A stretch of 64,000 nt of DNA from Micromonospora tulbaghiae (GCF_900091605.1 NZ_FMCQ01000003.1:246495-310494), one strand, 5' to 3'. Shown: positions 55,037 to 63,039, numbered from the stretch's first letter. Notes: generated by a model from the sequence alone, not told the origin. Made by a program: numbers and translations.

Positions 55037-56107
55037 GTGACCGACGGCACCGCACCCCACCCGCCGACCGCCGGCGACACGTTCGGACCCGCCACCCCGG
55101 ACGGTCGTCGCCGCGCCGCCGCACGCCGTCGCCGTCTGGCCGCCGCCGGTCTGGTCGCCGTCGCCGCCGCGGTCGCGGTGACCCTCGCGGTACGCGGCGG
55201 CGCCGCCCCCGCCTGCGCGGCCCCGCCTCCCCTCGCTGCCGGGGCACCCGTGGTCGCCCTCCCGCCCATGGTCGCCGCCCTCCCGCCGGGTGCCGCCGCC
55301 CTCCCGCCCGTGGCCGCCCTGCCGGTGGCCGCCGCCCCGCCCCTCGGCGGCGCGACGCGCAGCGGCAAGGCGACCTTCTACGACTCCGAGGGCGCCGGCG
55401 GCAACTGCTCCCGGCCGGGCGCGCCCGCCGACCGGATGTACGTCGCGCTCGGCCCGGGCGAATACGCCTCCGGCGCCTCCTGCGGCGGCTTCCTCGACGT
55501 CACCGGCCCACGGGGCACCGTGCGGGTGCAGGTGATGGACCAGTGCCCGGAGTGCGCGCCGGGTCACCTCGACCTCTCCGCCGAGGCGTTCGCCCGGATC
55601 GCCGATCCGGTGCAGGGGGTGGTGAAGGTCAGCTACCGCGCGGTGGTGAACCCGAGGTTGACCGGTCCGCTCACGTTCCGGATGAAGGAGGGCTCGTCGC
55701 AGTGGTGGTTCGCCGTCCTCGTCGGTGACCACGGCAACCCGCTGCGCTCGGTCGAGGTGCGGCAGAACGGCTCGTGGCGTGCGGCGCAGCGGCAGGACTA
55801 CAACTACTGGCTGATCGAGTCAGGGGCCGGTCCCGGCCCGTACGAGATCCGGGTCACCGACGTGTACGGCCACCGCGCGACCGCCACCGGCATCCGGATG
55901 CTCCCCGGCCAGGTGCAGCGCAGCAAGACCCGCATGTACGGCACCAATGCCGCCACCCCCAAGCCCACCCCGAAGAAGCCGAGCCCCACACCCCCGAGCC
56001 CCACCCCCAGCCCTTCCGCCACCACCCCGGTTCCGGCTCCCGCCGCACCCACCGAGCCCGTGATGCAGGCAGCCGCCGCCCCACCCACCCCGGCTCCCTG
56101 CTCCTGA
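55037..56107 (+). CDS. Membrane-anchored bacterial expansin (EXLX type: RlpA-like barrel plus CBM63)
   Basis: 356 residues. N-terminal membrane helix (about 34-52), an Ala/Pro-rich linker (56-105), domain 1 double-psi barrel (about 108-205) and domain 2 (about 206-300), then a Pro/Thr/Ser tail. Key residues line up with Bacillus subtilis EXLX1: D168 and D179 (VMDQCPECAPGHLDL) are 11 apart, as are D71 and D82; W223-W224 (SSQWWFAV) and Y255 (QDYNYW) fit W125-W126 and Y157, again with equal spacing. Expansins loosen cellulose without hydrolysis. Together with the GH12 cellulase it indicates plant-wall activity. The uncleaved-looking N-terminus and the long Pro-rich tail are unusual. GTG start. 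Confidence 0.9.
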   Translation: MTDGTAPHPPTAGDTFGPATPDGRRRAAARRRRLAAAGLVAVAAAVAVTLAVRGGAAPACAAPPPLAAGAPVVALPPMVAALPPGAAALPPVAALPVAAAPPLGGATRSGKATFYDSEGAGGNCSRPGAPADRMYVALGPGEYASGASCGGFLDVTGPRGTVRVQVMDQCPECAPGHLDLSAEAFARIADPVQGVVKVSYRAVVNPRLTGPLTFRMKEGSSQWWFAVLVGDHGNPLRSVEVRQNGSWRAAQRQDYNYWLIESGAGPGPYEIRVTDVYGHRATATGIRMLPGQVQRSKTRMYGTNAATPKPTPKKPSPTPPSPTPSPSATTPVPAPAAPTEPVMQAAAAPPTPAPCS

Positions 56108-56161
56108 CGCCGCCCGTCTGCTCCTGCCCTGCCAGCGGCCCCGCCCGCCCTCAGCCCTCGT

Positions 56162-56230
56162 CGATCTTGCACTCGCGGCCCCTCCGTTGCCGCACAAGCA
56201 CCTTTCGCCCGGGCACCAACCGCAAGATCG
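56162..56230. repeat. Hairpin element B1 (69 bp)
   Basis: CGATCTTGC (56162-56170) and GCAAGATCG (56222-56230) bound a 69-bp element between the convergent expansin and GNAT genes. Confidence 0.8.
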
Positions 56231-56286
56231 CCGGGAGCCGGGAGCCGGGAGCCGGGAGCCGGGAGCCGGGAGCCGGGAGCCGGGAG
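56231..56286. repeat. Eight tandem copies of the heptamer CCGGGAG
   Basis: Exact 7-bp repeats, 56 bases, starting at the base after element B1. The length suggests replication-slippage expansion. Confidence 0.95.
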
Positions 56287-56325
56287 GGGTCGGCGAGAGG
56301 GCGGCGCCTCGTGGCCAGCCCTCGC

Positions 56326-56394
56326 CGATCTTGCACTTGCTGCCCTGCATCTGTCCTGGATGCGGTTTTTGTCGGGGCTATAAGTGCAAGATCG
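56326..56394. repeat. Hairpin element B2 (69 bp, 13-bp perfect arms)
   Basis: CGATCTTGCACTT (56326-56338) and AAGTGCAAGATCG (56382-56394). Same total length and outer arms as B1. The stretch after it to 56495 is low-complexity G/C-rich sequence with repeated GCCGAG. Confidence 0.9.
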
Positions 56395-56495
56395 CCGGGC
56401 GGGGCCGGGTAGGGCCGAGCCGAGCCCGAGTCAACCCAAGCCGGGCCGAGTCGAGCCGGGGCGAGTCCGGGGTGGCCGGGCCGGGCCGGGGCGGG

Positions 56496-57023
56496 TCAGG
56501 TTGGGGTGGGGAGGTCTCGCCACATGAGGATCTCGTCCCGGGCGTCGGTGGGGGACAGGCGCAGCGCGGCGGGGAGGCGGCCGATCTCGCGGTATCCGAG
56601 GCGCTTGTAGAAGCGGTCCAGTCCCAGACCGTCGCGGACCGTCACGTGCAGCGCCGTCAGGCCGAGCCCTCCGGCGATCCGCTCGGCCTCGCGCATCAGC
56701 GCCGCGCCGTACCCGTGTCCCTGGGTGTCGGGGTGCACCATGACGCGCTTGAGCACCCGCCAGTGCGTCTTGAGGTGGAACCGGTTGTCGGCGACGACCA
56801 GGACGGCGACCAGGCGTTCGCCCTCGTAACCGGCGAGGAGCCGGTCCGGCCCGTCCGCCACCTCGTCGAGCGTCGAGGTGGCGAGCGGGCGTACCTCGTC
56901 CGCCGTCACGGGGGCGACGAAGCCGACGGCGCCGCCGGCGTTCGTCACGTCCACCCAGAGCGCGATGATCTGTTCGCGCAGCTCGGGGGTGAGGTCGGGG
57001 TCGAGTACGAAACGCAGGTCCAC
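56496..57023 (-). CDS. GNAT family N-acetyltransferase
   Basis: 175 residues from GTG 57023, with AGGA six bases upstream. Acetyl-CoA motif A is VMVHPDTQGHGYGAALM (Q/R-x-x-G-x-G/A pattern), preceded by LVAVLVVADNR and followed by LHVTVRDGLGLDRFYKRLGY. The substrate cannot be predicted. Faces the expansin gene across the B1/B2 elements. Confidence 0.9.
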   Translation of the reverse strand: MDLRFVLDPDLTPELREQIIALWVDVTNAGGAVGFVAPVTADEVRPLATSTLDEVADGPDRLLAGYEGERLVAVLVVADNRFHLKTHWRVLKRVMVHPDTQGHGYGAALMREAERIAGGLGLTALHVTVRDGLGLDRFYKRLGYREIGRLPAALRLSPTDARDEILMWRDLPTPT

Positions 57024-57087
57024 GACGCCATCCTGCGCGTGGCGACGCGGCCCGCACCCGCGTTCGTGATGGGCGTGACACCGCTGA

Positions 57088-57173
57088 TGGTGCGGGAGGG
57101 GGGTTTCGAACCCCCACGTCCTTTCGGACACAGGCTCCTAAGGCCTGCGCGTCTGCCGTTCCGCCACTCCCGC
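57088..57173 (-). tRNA. tRNA-Leu (anticodon UAG)
   Basis: Read on the minus strand: a 7-bp acceptor stem GCGGGAG/CTCCCGC, D-arm with GGCAGAC, anticodon stem CAGGC/GCCTG around loop CTTAGGA (anticodon UAG, decoding CUA), a long variable arm (TGTCCGAAAGGACG) typical of class II tRNA-Leu, and the T-loop GGTTCGAAACC. Discriminator A and an encoded CCA follow (57088-57090). Confidence 0.95.
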
Positions 57174-57220
57174 CCGACCCGCCGAGTTTAGAGTGTCGCG
57201 CCGGAGCCGTGTGTACTCCG

Positions 57221-57260
57221 GGCCGCGACCGGCCGCGACCGGCCGCGACCGGCCGCGATG
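57221..57260. repeat. Four tandem copies of a decamer GGCCGCGACC
   Basis: Three exact copies and a fourth ending ATG instead of ACC, between tRNA-Leu and the peroxiredoxin stop. Confidence 0.85.
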
Positions 57261-57286
57261 CGACGAGGCGCTCCGGGCCGGTGACC

Positions 57287-57757
57287 TCAGTCGAGACCGA
57301 GGTCCCGGCGCAGCTTGGCGACGTGACCGGTGGCCCGCACGTTGTAGAACGCCTGCTCGATCTTGCCGTCCTCGTCCACCACGAACGTCGAGCGGATCAC
57401 GCCGGTGACGGTGCGGCCGTACATCTGCTTCTCGCCGAACGCGCCGTACGCGGTCAGCACCGCCTTGTCCTCGTCGGAGACCAGCGGGAACGTGATGGCG
57501 TCCCGGTCGCGGAACTTCGCGAGCTTCGCCGGCTTGTCCGGCGAGATGCCCACCACCTCGTAGCCGGCGGCCTGGAGGGAGGCGAGCGAGTCCCGGAAGT
57601 CACACGCCTGCTTCGTGCAGCCGGGCGTCATGGCGGCCGGGTACGCGTACAGGATGACCTTGCGGCCGCGCAGGCCGGCCAGGGACAGCGTGCCGCCGTC
57701 GTCGGTGGGGAGGGTGAACTCGGGGGCGGGGTCGCCGGGCTTGAGGCGGTCGGTCAT
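57287..57757 (-). CDS. bcp: Thioredoxin-dependent peroxiredoxin, BCP/PrxQ type
   Basis: 156 residues from ATG 57757. Reduces peroxides with a peroxidatic Cys in MTPGCTKQACDFRD; the second Cys of the same helix (five residues on) is the resolving Cys of the PrxQ class. Flanking motifs PGDPAPEFTLPTDDGGTLSL and GISPDKPAKLAKF are typical. Divergent from the metal transporter genes, so the Nur-like box in the gap could affect either. Confidence 0.93.
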   Translation of the reverse strand: MTDRLKPGDPAPEFTLPTDDGGTLSLAGLRGRKVILYAYPAAMTPGCTKQACDFRDSLASLQAAGYEVVGISPDKPAKLAKFRDRDAITFPLVSDEDKAVLTAYGAFGEKQMYGRTVTGVIRSTFVVDEDGKIEQAFYNVRATGHVAKLRRDLGLD

Positions 57758-57833
57758 GGCGGTGACGATACCGCCGGGCCGGTGCGGTCGGCGGACGGCG
57801 ACGCGCGGGCGCGGTGACGGGCACCATGTGTAG

Positions 57834-57850
57834 TTGCAAGATATTGGCAA
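57834..57850 (+). promoter_or_regulatory. Nur-box-like site (nickel-responsive Fur-family regulator)
   Basis: TTGCAA-GATAT-TGGCAA matches the Streptomyces coelicolor Nur consensus tTGCaa-N5-ttGCAA with one mismatch. It overlaps the -35 of the transporter promoter, so nickel-loaded Nur would block transcription. This points to nickel rather than cobalt as substrate. Confidence 0.65.
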
Positions 57851-57873
57851 CAGTGCCTTCCTGGAAATAAGCT
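57844..57873 (+). promoter_or_regulatory. Promoter of the ECF metal transporter operon
   Basis: TTGGCA (57844-57849) and TAAGCT (57868-57873) with an 18-bp spacer. The -10 is six bases before GTG 57880. Confidence 0.65.
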
Positions 57874-57879
57874 GAGCCC

Positions 57880-58599
57880 GTGGACACCCTGGCGATGCAC
57901 ATCTCCAACGGGATCATCAACGGCCCGGTCGCCGCGATCTTCGCGGCTCTCGCCCTCGCCGCGCTCGCCTTCTGCGTGCTGCGGGGCCGCGCCGACCTCG
58001 ACGACCGGCTGGCTCCGATGGCCGGGCTGGTGGCGGCGTTCATCTTCGCCGTGCAGATGCTCAACTTCCCGATCTTCACCGCCGGGGTCAGCGGTCACCT
58101 GCTCGGCGGCGCACTGGCCGCGCTGCTCGTCGGCCCCTGGGTCGGCGCGCTCTGCGTCGCCGTGGTGCTGATCGTGCAGGCGCTGGTCTTCGGTGACGGC
58201 GGGGTCGCGATGCTCGGCCTCAACATCACCAACATGGCGCTGCTGGGCACCGCCGCCGCGTACCTGCTGATCGCGCTGCTGCTGCGCGTGCTGCCGCGTA
58301 CCCCGGCCGGGCTGGCCGTCACCGCGTTCGTCTCCGCGCTGGTCAGCGTGGTGGTCGCGTCCCAGGGCTTCGTGCTGCAGTACTGGCTGGGCGGCACCAC
58401 CGACCTCGGCGGCAACCTCACCGGCCTGGCCGGCACCATGGCCGTCGCCCACCTGCTCATCGGCATCGGCGAGGGCCTGATCACCGCGACCACAGTGGTC
58501 ACCGTCGCGAAGGTCCGGCCCGACCTGGTGTACGCGCTGCGCGCCCTCAAGCCGGCCACGCCGGCTCCCGCCGTCCCGGTCGCCGGAGGTGCCCGATGA
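57880..58599 (+). CDS. cbiM: ECF transporter substrate-specific permease for Ni/Co (CbiM/NikM)
   Basis: 239 residues, about seven helices. The MHISNGI segment is the metal-binding N-terminus of this family, where the free Met amine and His2 ligate the ion; a further His lies in VSGHLLGG after VQMLNFPIF. GTG 57880 fits the promoter (leaderless) but adds five residues before MHIS; ATG 57895 would give the functional N-terminus. First gene of an operon encoding M, N, Q and O components, each overlapping or two bases apart. Confidence 0.92.
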   Translation: MDTLAMHISNGIINGPVAAIFAALALAALAFCVLRGRADLDDRLAPMAGLVAAFIFAVQMLNFPIFTAGVSGHLLGGALAALLVGPWVGALCVAVVLIVQALVFGDGGVAMLGLNITNMALLGTAAAYLLIALLLRVLPRTPAGLAVTAFVSALVSVVVASQGFVLQYWLGGTTDLGGNLTGLAGTMAVAHLLIGIGEGLITATTVVTVAKVRPDLVYALRALKPATPAPAVPVAGGAR

Positions 58600-59015
58600 G
58601 CAAGCGTCACTGGCCGTTCCTGCTCGGCGGCCTGCTGGTGGCCCTGCTGCTGGCCGGCGTGGTCAGCAACTACGCCTCCTCGCACCCGGACGGGCTCGAC
58701 TCGTCGCTGCTCAAGGGCTGCACTGTGAACGCCGACGACGAGATCACCGGCGGCAGCTGCCCGGCCCAGCAGGCCAAGGACCACGAGCTGGCGGACAGCC
58801 CGCTCGCCGACTACGGCGTCCGCGGGATCGGCAACGACTTCGTCTCCACCGGCCTGTCCGGCGTGCTCGGCGTGCTGCTCACCTTCGCGCTCGGCGGCGG
58901 CCTGTTCTGGCTGGCCCGCCGCCGCACCCCCGCCACGAACGCCACGCAGGCCGCACCCGCCACGAGCGCCGACCCGGTGGAAGAGGCCGCGACCCCGTCC
59001 ACCGGCACACGCTGA
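58596..59015 (+). CDS. cbiN: ECF metal transporter auxiliary subunit with PDGLE domain (NikN/CbiN-like)
   Basis: 139 residues: N-terminal helix, extracytoplasmic loop with SHPDGLDSSLLKG (PDGLE-type motif), second helix (about 86-107) and a Thr/Ala-rich tail. Small two-helix proteins of this kind assist CbiM/NikM metal loading. ATG overlaps the cbiM stop (ATGA). Confidence 0.88.
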   Translation: MSKRHWPFLLGGLLVALLLAGVVSNYASSHPDGLDSSLLKGCTVNADDEITGGSCPAQQAKDHELADSPLADYGVRGIGNDFVSTGLSGVLGVLLTFALGGGLFWLARRRTPATNATQAAPATSADPVEEAATPSTGTR

Positions 59016-59017
59016 CC

Positions 59018-59788
59018 ATGGGTGCCGGGCACGCGCACGTGCTCTATCGCGAGTCTGGCTCGCCGGTGCACCGCCTCCCGCCGGAAGTGAAGATCGCCGC
59101 GATGGTGCTGTTCACCGTCGCGGTGGTGGCCACGCCCCGGGAGGCGTACTGGGCCTTCGGCGGGTACGCGCTCCTGGTCGCCGTGGTGGCCGCGCTGGCC
59201 CGGGTCGGCCCGCGCTGGCTGCTCAGCCGGGCTTTGATCGAGCTGCCGTTCGTACTGTTCGCGTTCGCGCTGCCGTTCCTGGGCGCGGGGGAGCGGGTCG
59301 AGGTGGCCGGCCTCGCCCTGTCCGTGGACGGGCTGCACGGCGCGTTCAACATCCTGGCGAAGGGCACGCTCGGCGTACTCGCGTCGCTCCTGCTGGCGGC
59401 GACCACGACGACGCGTGACCTGCTGGTCGGCCTGGACCGGCTGCGGTGCCCGCAGATCCTCACCCAGATCGCCACGTTCATGCTGCGCTACCTGGAGGTG
59501 CTCGTCGGCGAGGCCCGGCGGATGCGGGTGGCGCGGGTGTCCCGGGGTGACGACCCGCGTTTCCTGTGGCAGTTGCGCGGCTTCGCGGCCGGGGTCGGCG
59601 CGCTGTTCCTGCGCGCGTTCGAGCGCGGCGAGCGGGTGTACCTGGCGATGCTCTCCCGCGGCTACACCGGCCGGATGCCGGCGGTGTGGCAGGGGGCCGG
59701 CGCGGCCACCGCCGGCCAGTGGGCGGCCGCCGCGACGGTGCCGGCGATCGCGGCCTCCATCGCCGCCGTCGCACTCGTCCTGCGATGA
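59018..59788 (+). CDS. cbiQ: ECF transporter transmembrane T component (CbiQ/NikQ)
   Basis: 256 residues with about six helices. Coupling-helix motifs: RVARVSRGDDPRF (A-R-G-like) and LAMLSRGYTGRMP (S-R-G), which contact the ATPase. Begins AHVLYRESGSPVHRLPPEVK, the usual CbiQ start. Two bases after cbiN; stop overlaps the ATPase start (ATGA). Confidence 0.93.
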   Translation: MGAGHAHVLYRESGSPVHRLPPEVKIAAMVLFTVAVVATPREAYWAFGGYALLVAVVAALARVGPRWLLSRALIELPFVLFAFALPFLGAGERVEVAGLALSVDGLHGAFNILAKGTLGVLASLLLAATTTTRDLLVGLDRLRCPQILTQIATFMLRYLEVLVGEARRMRVARVSRGDDPRFLWQLRGFAAGVGALFLRAFERGERVYLAMLSRGYTGRMPAVWQGAGAATAGQWAAAATVPAIAASIAAVALVLR

Positions 59789-60546
59789 TCGGGTACGTGC
59801 AGCAGCCGCCCTCCCTCGACATCAGTGGCGTCCGGTACGCGTACCCGGACGGTCACGTCGCCCTGCACGGGGTGGACCTGACCGTGCCGCGCGGCGAGCG
59901 GGTGGCGCTGCTCGGGCCCAACGGCGCCGGCAAGACCACGCTCGTGCTGCACCTCAACGGCATCCTCACCCCGACCGAGGGCACGGTGAGCGTCGGTGGC
60001 CTGACTGTCAGCCGCGACCGGGAGACGCTGGCCGAGGTACGCCGCCGCGTCGGCATCGTCTTCCAGGACCCGGACGACCAGCTGTTCCTGCCCACCGTCG
60101 CCGAGGACGTCGCGTTCGGCCCGGCGAACCTGGGCCTGCGCGGGGCCGAGCTGGCCGCGCGGGTCGACGAGGCCCTCGCGGCCGTCGGGATGAGCGAGCA
60201 CCGGGACCGGGCGCCGCATCACCTGTCGTTCGGGCAGCGGCGCCGGGTGGCGGTGGCGACCGTGCTGGCCATGCGCCCGGAGATCCTGGTGCTGGACGAG
60301 CCGTCGTCGAACCTCGACCCGGCCGCCCGCCGGGAGCTGGCGGAGATCCTGCGCGGGCTGCCGGTGACGCTGCTCATGGTCACCCACGACCTGCCGTACG
60401 CGGCCGAGCTGTGCCCCCGCTCGGTGATCCTGGACGGCGGCCGCATCGTCGCCGACGCCCCCACAGCCGATCTCCTGTCCGACGAGGCACTCCTCAAGGC
60501 TCACCGCCTGGAACTCCCTTACGGCTTCGCCCCCCGCCCGACCTGA
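59785..60546 (+). CDS. cbiO: ECF transporter ATPase (CbiO/NikO)
   Basis: 253 residues. Walker A LLGPNGAGKTTL, Q-loop FQDPDDQLF (the ECF-type DPDDQ), signature HLSFGQRRRVAVA, Walker B ILVLDEPSSNLDP, H-loop MVTHDLPYAAEL. Supplies energy for nickel/cobalt uptake; presumably works as a homodimer as no second ATPase is present. Confidence 0.95.
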   Translation: MIGYVQQPPSLDISGVRYAYPDGHVALHGVDLTVPRGERVALLGPNGAGKTTLVLHLNGILTPTEGTVSVGGLTVSRDRETLAEVRRRVGIVFQDPDDQLFLPTVAEDVAFGPANLGLRGAELAARVDEALAAVGMSEHRDRAPHHLSFGQRRRVAVATVLAMRPEILVLDEPSSNLDPAARRELAEILRGLPVTLLMVTHDLPYAAELCPRSVILDGGRIVADAPTADLLSDEALLKAHRLELPYGFAPRPT

Positions 60547-60576
60547 CCCCGCCCCTTCACACCCTCCGCCCGTCCG

Positions 60577-60646
60577 CGATCTTGCACTTCCCGCCCGGGC
60601 ATAACGGGACAGAAGTCACGCCCAAGGGTCAGCAACTGCAAGATCG
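60577..60646. repeat. Hairpin element B3 (70 bp)
   Basis: CGATCTTGCA (60577-60586) and TGCAAGATCG (60637-60646), extendable by one G-C pair. Same arms and length class as B1 and B2, again between convergent genes. Confidence 0.85.
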
Positions 60647-60687
60647 CCGGGGTCGAGGTCGCCGAGGGCTGGGCGGGGAGGCTTGGG

Positions 60688-61791
60688 CTAGGAGATTGAG
60701 GTGCGGGTTGGGTTGGGGTGTGCGGGGGTGGGGCGGGCTGCTCGTGCGGCGGTGCGCAGGCGCAGCAGGCCTGCCGCCACCGCGCCGGCGCCTGTCGCCA
60801 GGCCGACCACCACGAGCACCCGGACCAGCACGGCCGGGCCGGCGGCCGGGGGGATCGAGCGGGACAGCGCGGCCAGGTTCGTCACTCCGGCGAACAGCGT
60901 GAGGCAGGCGCCGGCGAGCGCCAGCACGAAGTCGGCGGCCGGGCGGCGGGCCAGCGCGTACCCGCCGGCGGCGAGCGCACCGAGCCCGGTGAGCAGCGTC
61001 CACACCTGACCGGTGACCAGCTCGGCGAGCGTTCCGCCGACGCCGGGGGGGCCGGTGTCCAGCGCGCGGGCGACGGTGAGCGCCACCGTCGCCGCGCCGC
61101 CCAGTGCGAGCAGCGCGCCCACCGCGCGCAGCGCCCGTACCCCGGCGGCGGTGCCGCCCGGTGCCAGTCCCGCCGCGCCGATGAGCAGGAAGCCCAGCGT
61201 GGCGGCCACCCACCAGGGGTACGGGTCGGGCGGCGGTACCCAGTCCAGCGTGCCGCGTACGGCCCCGGTGGTGTCACCGGCGCGCAGCGGCACCGTCCAG
61301 TCGCGTACCCGGTGTTCCCGGTCCGGGTCGGCGGCGACGGCGGCGGGCGGGGCGTCCTCCCGCCACAGCGTGCGCTGGTCGTGCCAGCGGGCGGTGGGTC
61401 CGTCGTCGATCCGCCGCCAGTCGGGCGCGGCGGCCGGGTTCGCCTCGGCGGGCAGCCGGGTCTCCCCGGCCAGCGTCCGGTTCAGGTAGGTGGCGGGGGA
61501 GCGGGTGTTCTCGTACACGCCGACCGGGCCGATGCGCAGGTACGGCTCACCGGAGTAGCCGAGCACCGTGACGTCGGCGTCGGTGTCGTTCGTCAGCTCC
61601 AGCCGCGCACCGGCCTCCACCATGCGCGCGGTGAGCCCGGGACCGTCCGGGTCGACGCCGCTGATGGTGGCGCGGTAGTCGGTGCCGTCGGGCGCGTCGG
61701 CACCGTGTGCGGCGGCCGGCGCGGCGAGTGTGAGCAGGGCGGTTGCCGCGACGGCGAGCACCAGCGCGGCCCGGCGCAGGGGTGTGATCAC
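60688..61791 (-). CDS. Membrane protein with N-terminal extracytoplasmic domain
   Basis: 367 residues: signal-like helix (1-28, cleavage near AAAHGA), an extracytoplasmic domain of about 150 residues rich in beta pattern (ARLELTNDTDADVTVLGYSG, YLRIGPVGVYENTRSPATYL), then about five helices. I do not recognise the family. Its place after thioredoxin-like and MauE-like genes and near a CopC-like gene suggests envelope redox or metal handling. Stop near element B3; ATG overlaps the upstream gene stop. Confidence 0.75.
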   Translation of the reverse strand: MITPLRRAALVLAVAATALLTLAAPAAAHGADAPDGTDYRATISGVDPDGPGLTARMVEAGARLELTNDTDADVTVLGYSGEPYLRIGPVGVYENTRSPATYLNRTLAGETRLPAEANPAAAPDWRRIDDGPTARWHDQRTLWREDAPPAAVAADPDREHRVRDWTVPLRAGDTTGAVRGTLDWVPPPDPYPWWVAATLGFLLIGAAGLAPGGTAAGVRALRAVGALLALGGAATVALTVARALDTGPPGVGGTLAELVTGQVWTLLTGLGALAAGGYALARRPAADFVLALAGACLTLFAGVTNLAALSRSIPPAAGPAVLVRVLVVVGLATGAGAVAAGLLRLRTAARAARPTPAHPNPTRTSIS

Positions 61792-62504
61792 TTGCCGGCC
61801 GCCTCCACCGCCGACTTGAGCCCCTCCGGGCTGCGGTCCTGGAGTTCACTGCCGTTGATCTTGATGGTCGGGGTGCCGGTCACGCCGGACTTGCTCGCCT
61901 CGTCGGTGACGTGCTCGGTCCACGACCGGTACGTGCCGTCGGAGACGCAGGAGGCGAACTCGTCGCGGTTCAGCCCGACGCCCGCGCCGATGTCGACGAG
62001 TTCGTCGTTGCTGAGCCCGGCGCCCCCCTCCGGCGGCTGCCTGTCGAAGAGCTGGTCGGTGAACTCGCGGAACTTGCCGCCCTGCGCGGCGCAGCCGGAG
62101 GCGGCCGAGGAGCGGGTGGAGTATTCCGTGGTGGAGAAGCGGTTCAGGAACGCGACCGGGTGGAACACCAGCTTCGCCTTGCCCTCGCTGACGAGCTGGT
62201 TGAGCGTCTCGCCGTTGATCTGCTGGAACTGCTTGCAGGCCGGGCAGAGGTAGTCCTCGTACAGGTCGATGGTGACCGGTCCGGTGCCGAGCACGATGCC
62301 GGTGCCGGCGTCGTTGGCCCCGGGCGGGGCGGTGAACTCGTCGGACTTCTGGCTGGAGTAGGCGGCCCAGCCGATGCCGCCGGCGATGACGAGCACCAGC
62401 ACCGCGGCGATCGAGGTCCAGAGCGTGCGCTTGCGCCGCTTCTCCCGGGCGATCTGCTCGCGTACGACCCGGGCCGCGTCCCTGCGCCCCTTGCGACTAC
62501 TCAT
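61788..62504 (-). CDS. Membrane-anchored DsbA-like thiol-disulfide oxidoreductase
   Basis: 238 residues: charged cytoplasmic tail, one helix (about 29-48), then a thioredoxin-fold DsbA domain with C87-P-A-C90 (YEDYLCPACKQF) and the cis-Pro loop SGVTGTPTIKING. Cys residues near positions 138 and 186 may form a structural disulfide. Oxidises or isomerises exported proteins. Overlaps the MauE-like gene upstream. Confidence 0.9.
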   Translation of the reverse strand: MSSRKGRRDAARVVREQIAREKRRKRTLWTSIAAVLVLVIAGGIGWAAYSSQKSDEFTAPPGANDAGTGIVLGTGPVTIDLYEDYLCPACKQFQQINGETLNQLVSEGKAKLVFHPVAFLNRFSTTEYSTRSSAASGCAAQGGKFREFTDQLFDRQPPEGGAGLSNDELVDIGAGVGLNRDEFASCVSDGTYRSWTEHVTDEASKSGVTGTPTIKINGSELQDRSPEGLKSAVEAAGK

Positions 62505-63039
62505 CGGTGTCCTCCACGGTGTCGTCGCCCGCCAGCCACCCGTCCACGGAGAACGGGGTGCGGGGCCAGATCAGCAGGAACCCGGCGAGTACCAGGAACC
62601 CGAGGTCCCGGAGGATCTCCGGGAGGTAGCTGGGCGTCTGGCCGGCGGCGAGCTGCCCGCCGGTGCCGAAACACCCGCAGTCGATGGCCAGGCCCCGGGC
62701 CCAGGCCGAGGCGATGCCGGCGATGAAGACCACGAGCAGCGCCGCGGACACACCGGCGCTGATCCGGGTGGCGATCCCGGCGAGCAGCAGCACGCCCAGG
62801 GCCAGCTCGACGAACGGCAGCGCCGCGCCGATCACGGTGGCCACGTCGTACGGCATGACCTGGTACGCGTTCACGGCCCGGCCGGAGGCGGCGAGGTCGC
62901 CGACCTTGGTGCCGCCGGCGATCAGCCAGACGGCGGCGAGCCCGAGGCGGGCGGCGACGCCGAGCCAGGGCCGCAGCGTCTGCCAGCGACCGGCCGGGGA
63001 GGGGGAGGGGGTCACAGTCATTCGTCGTCCGAGTGTCAC
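62497..63039 (-). CDS. MauE/DoxX-like membrane protein
   Basis: 180 residues, four helices with the IDCGCFG motif (Cys pair at a helix end) of MauE-type proteins that pass electrons to periplasmic thioredoxins. The adjacent DsbA-like gene is the likely partner (MauE-MauD-like pairing). GTG 63039 is used; ATG 63021 is an alternative start with MTVTPSPS. Confidence 0.85.
   Translation of the reverse strand: MTLGRRMTVTPSPSPAGRWQTLRPWLGVAARLGLAAVWLIAGGTKVGDLAASGRAVNAYQVMPYDVATVIGAALPFVELALGVLLLAGIATRISAGVSAALLVVFIAGIASAWARGLAIDCGCFGTGGQLAAGQTPSYLPEILRDLGFLVLAGFLLIWPRTPFSVDGWLAGDDTVEDTDE

Noticed and set aside
57758..57879. Cobalamin riboswitch upstream of the CbiM-type gene
   Set aside because: The gap is only 122 bp, the transcript appears leaderless, and no B12-box-like sequence was seen; a Nur-like site explains it better.
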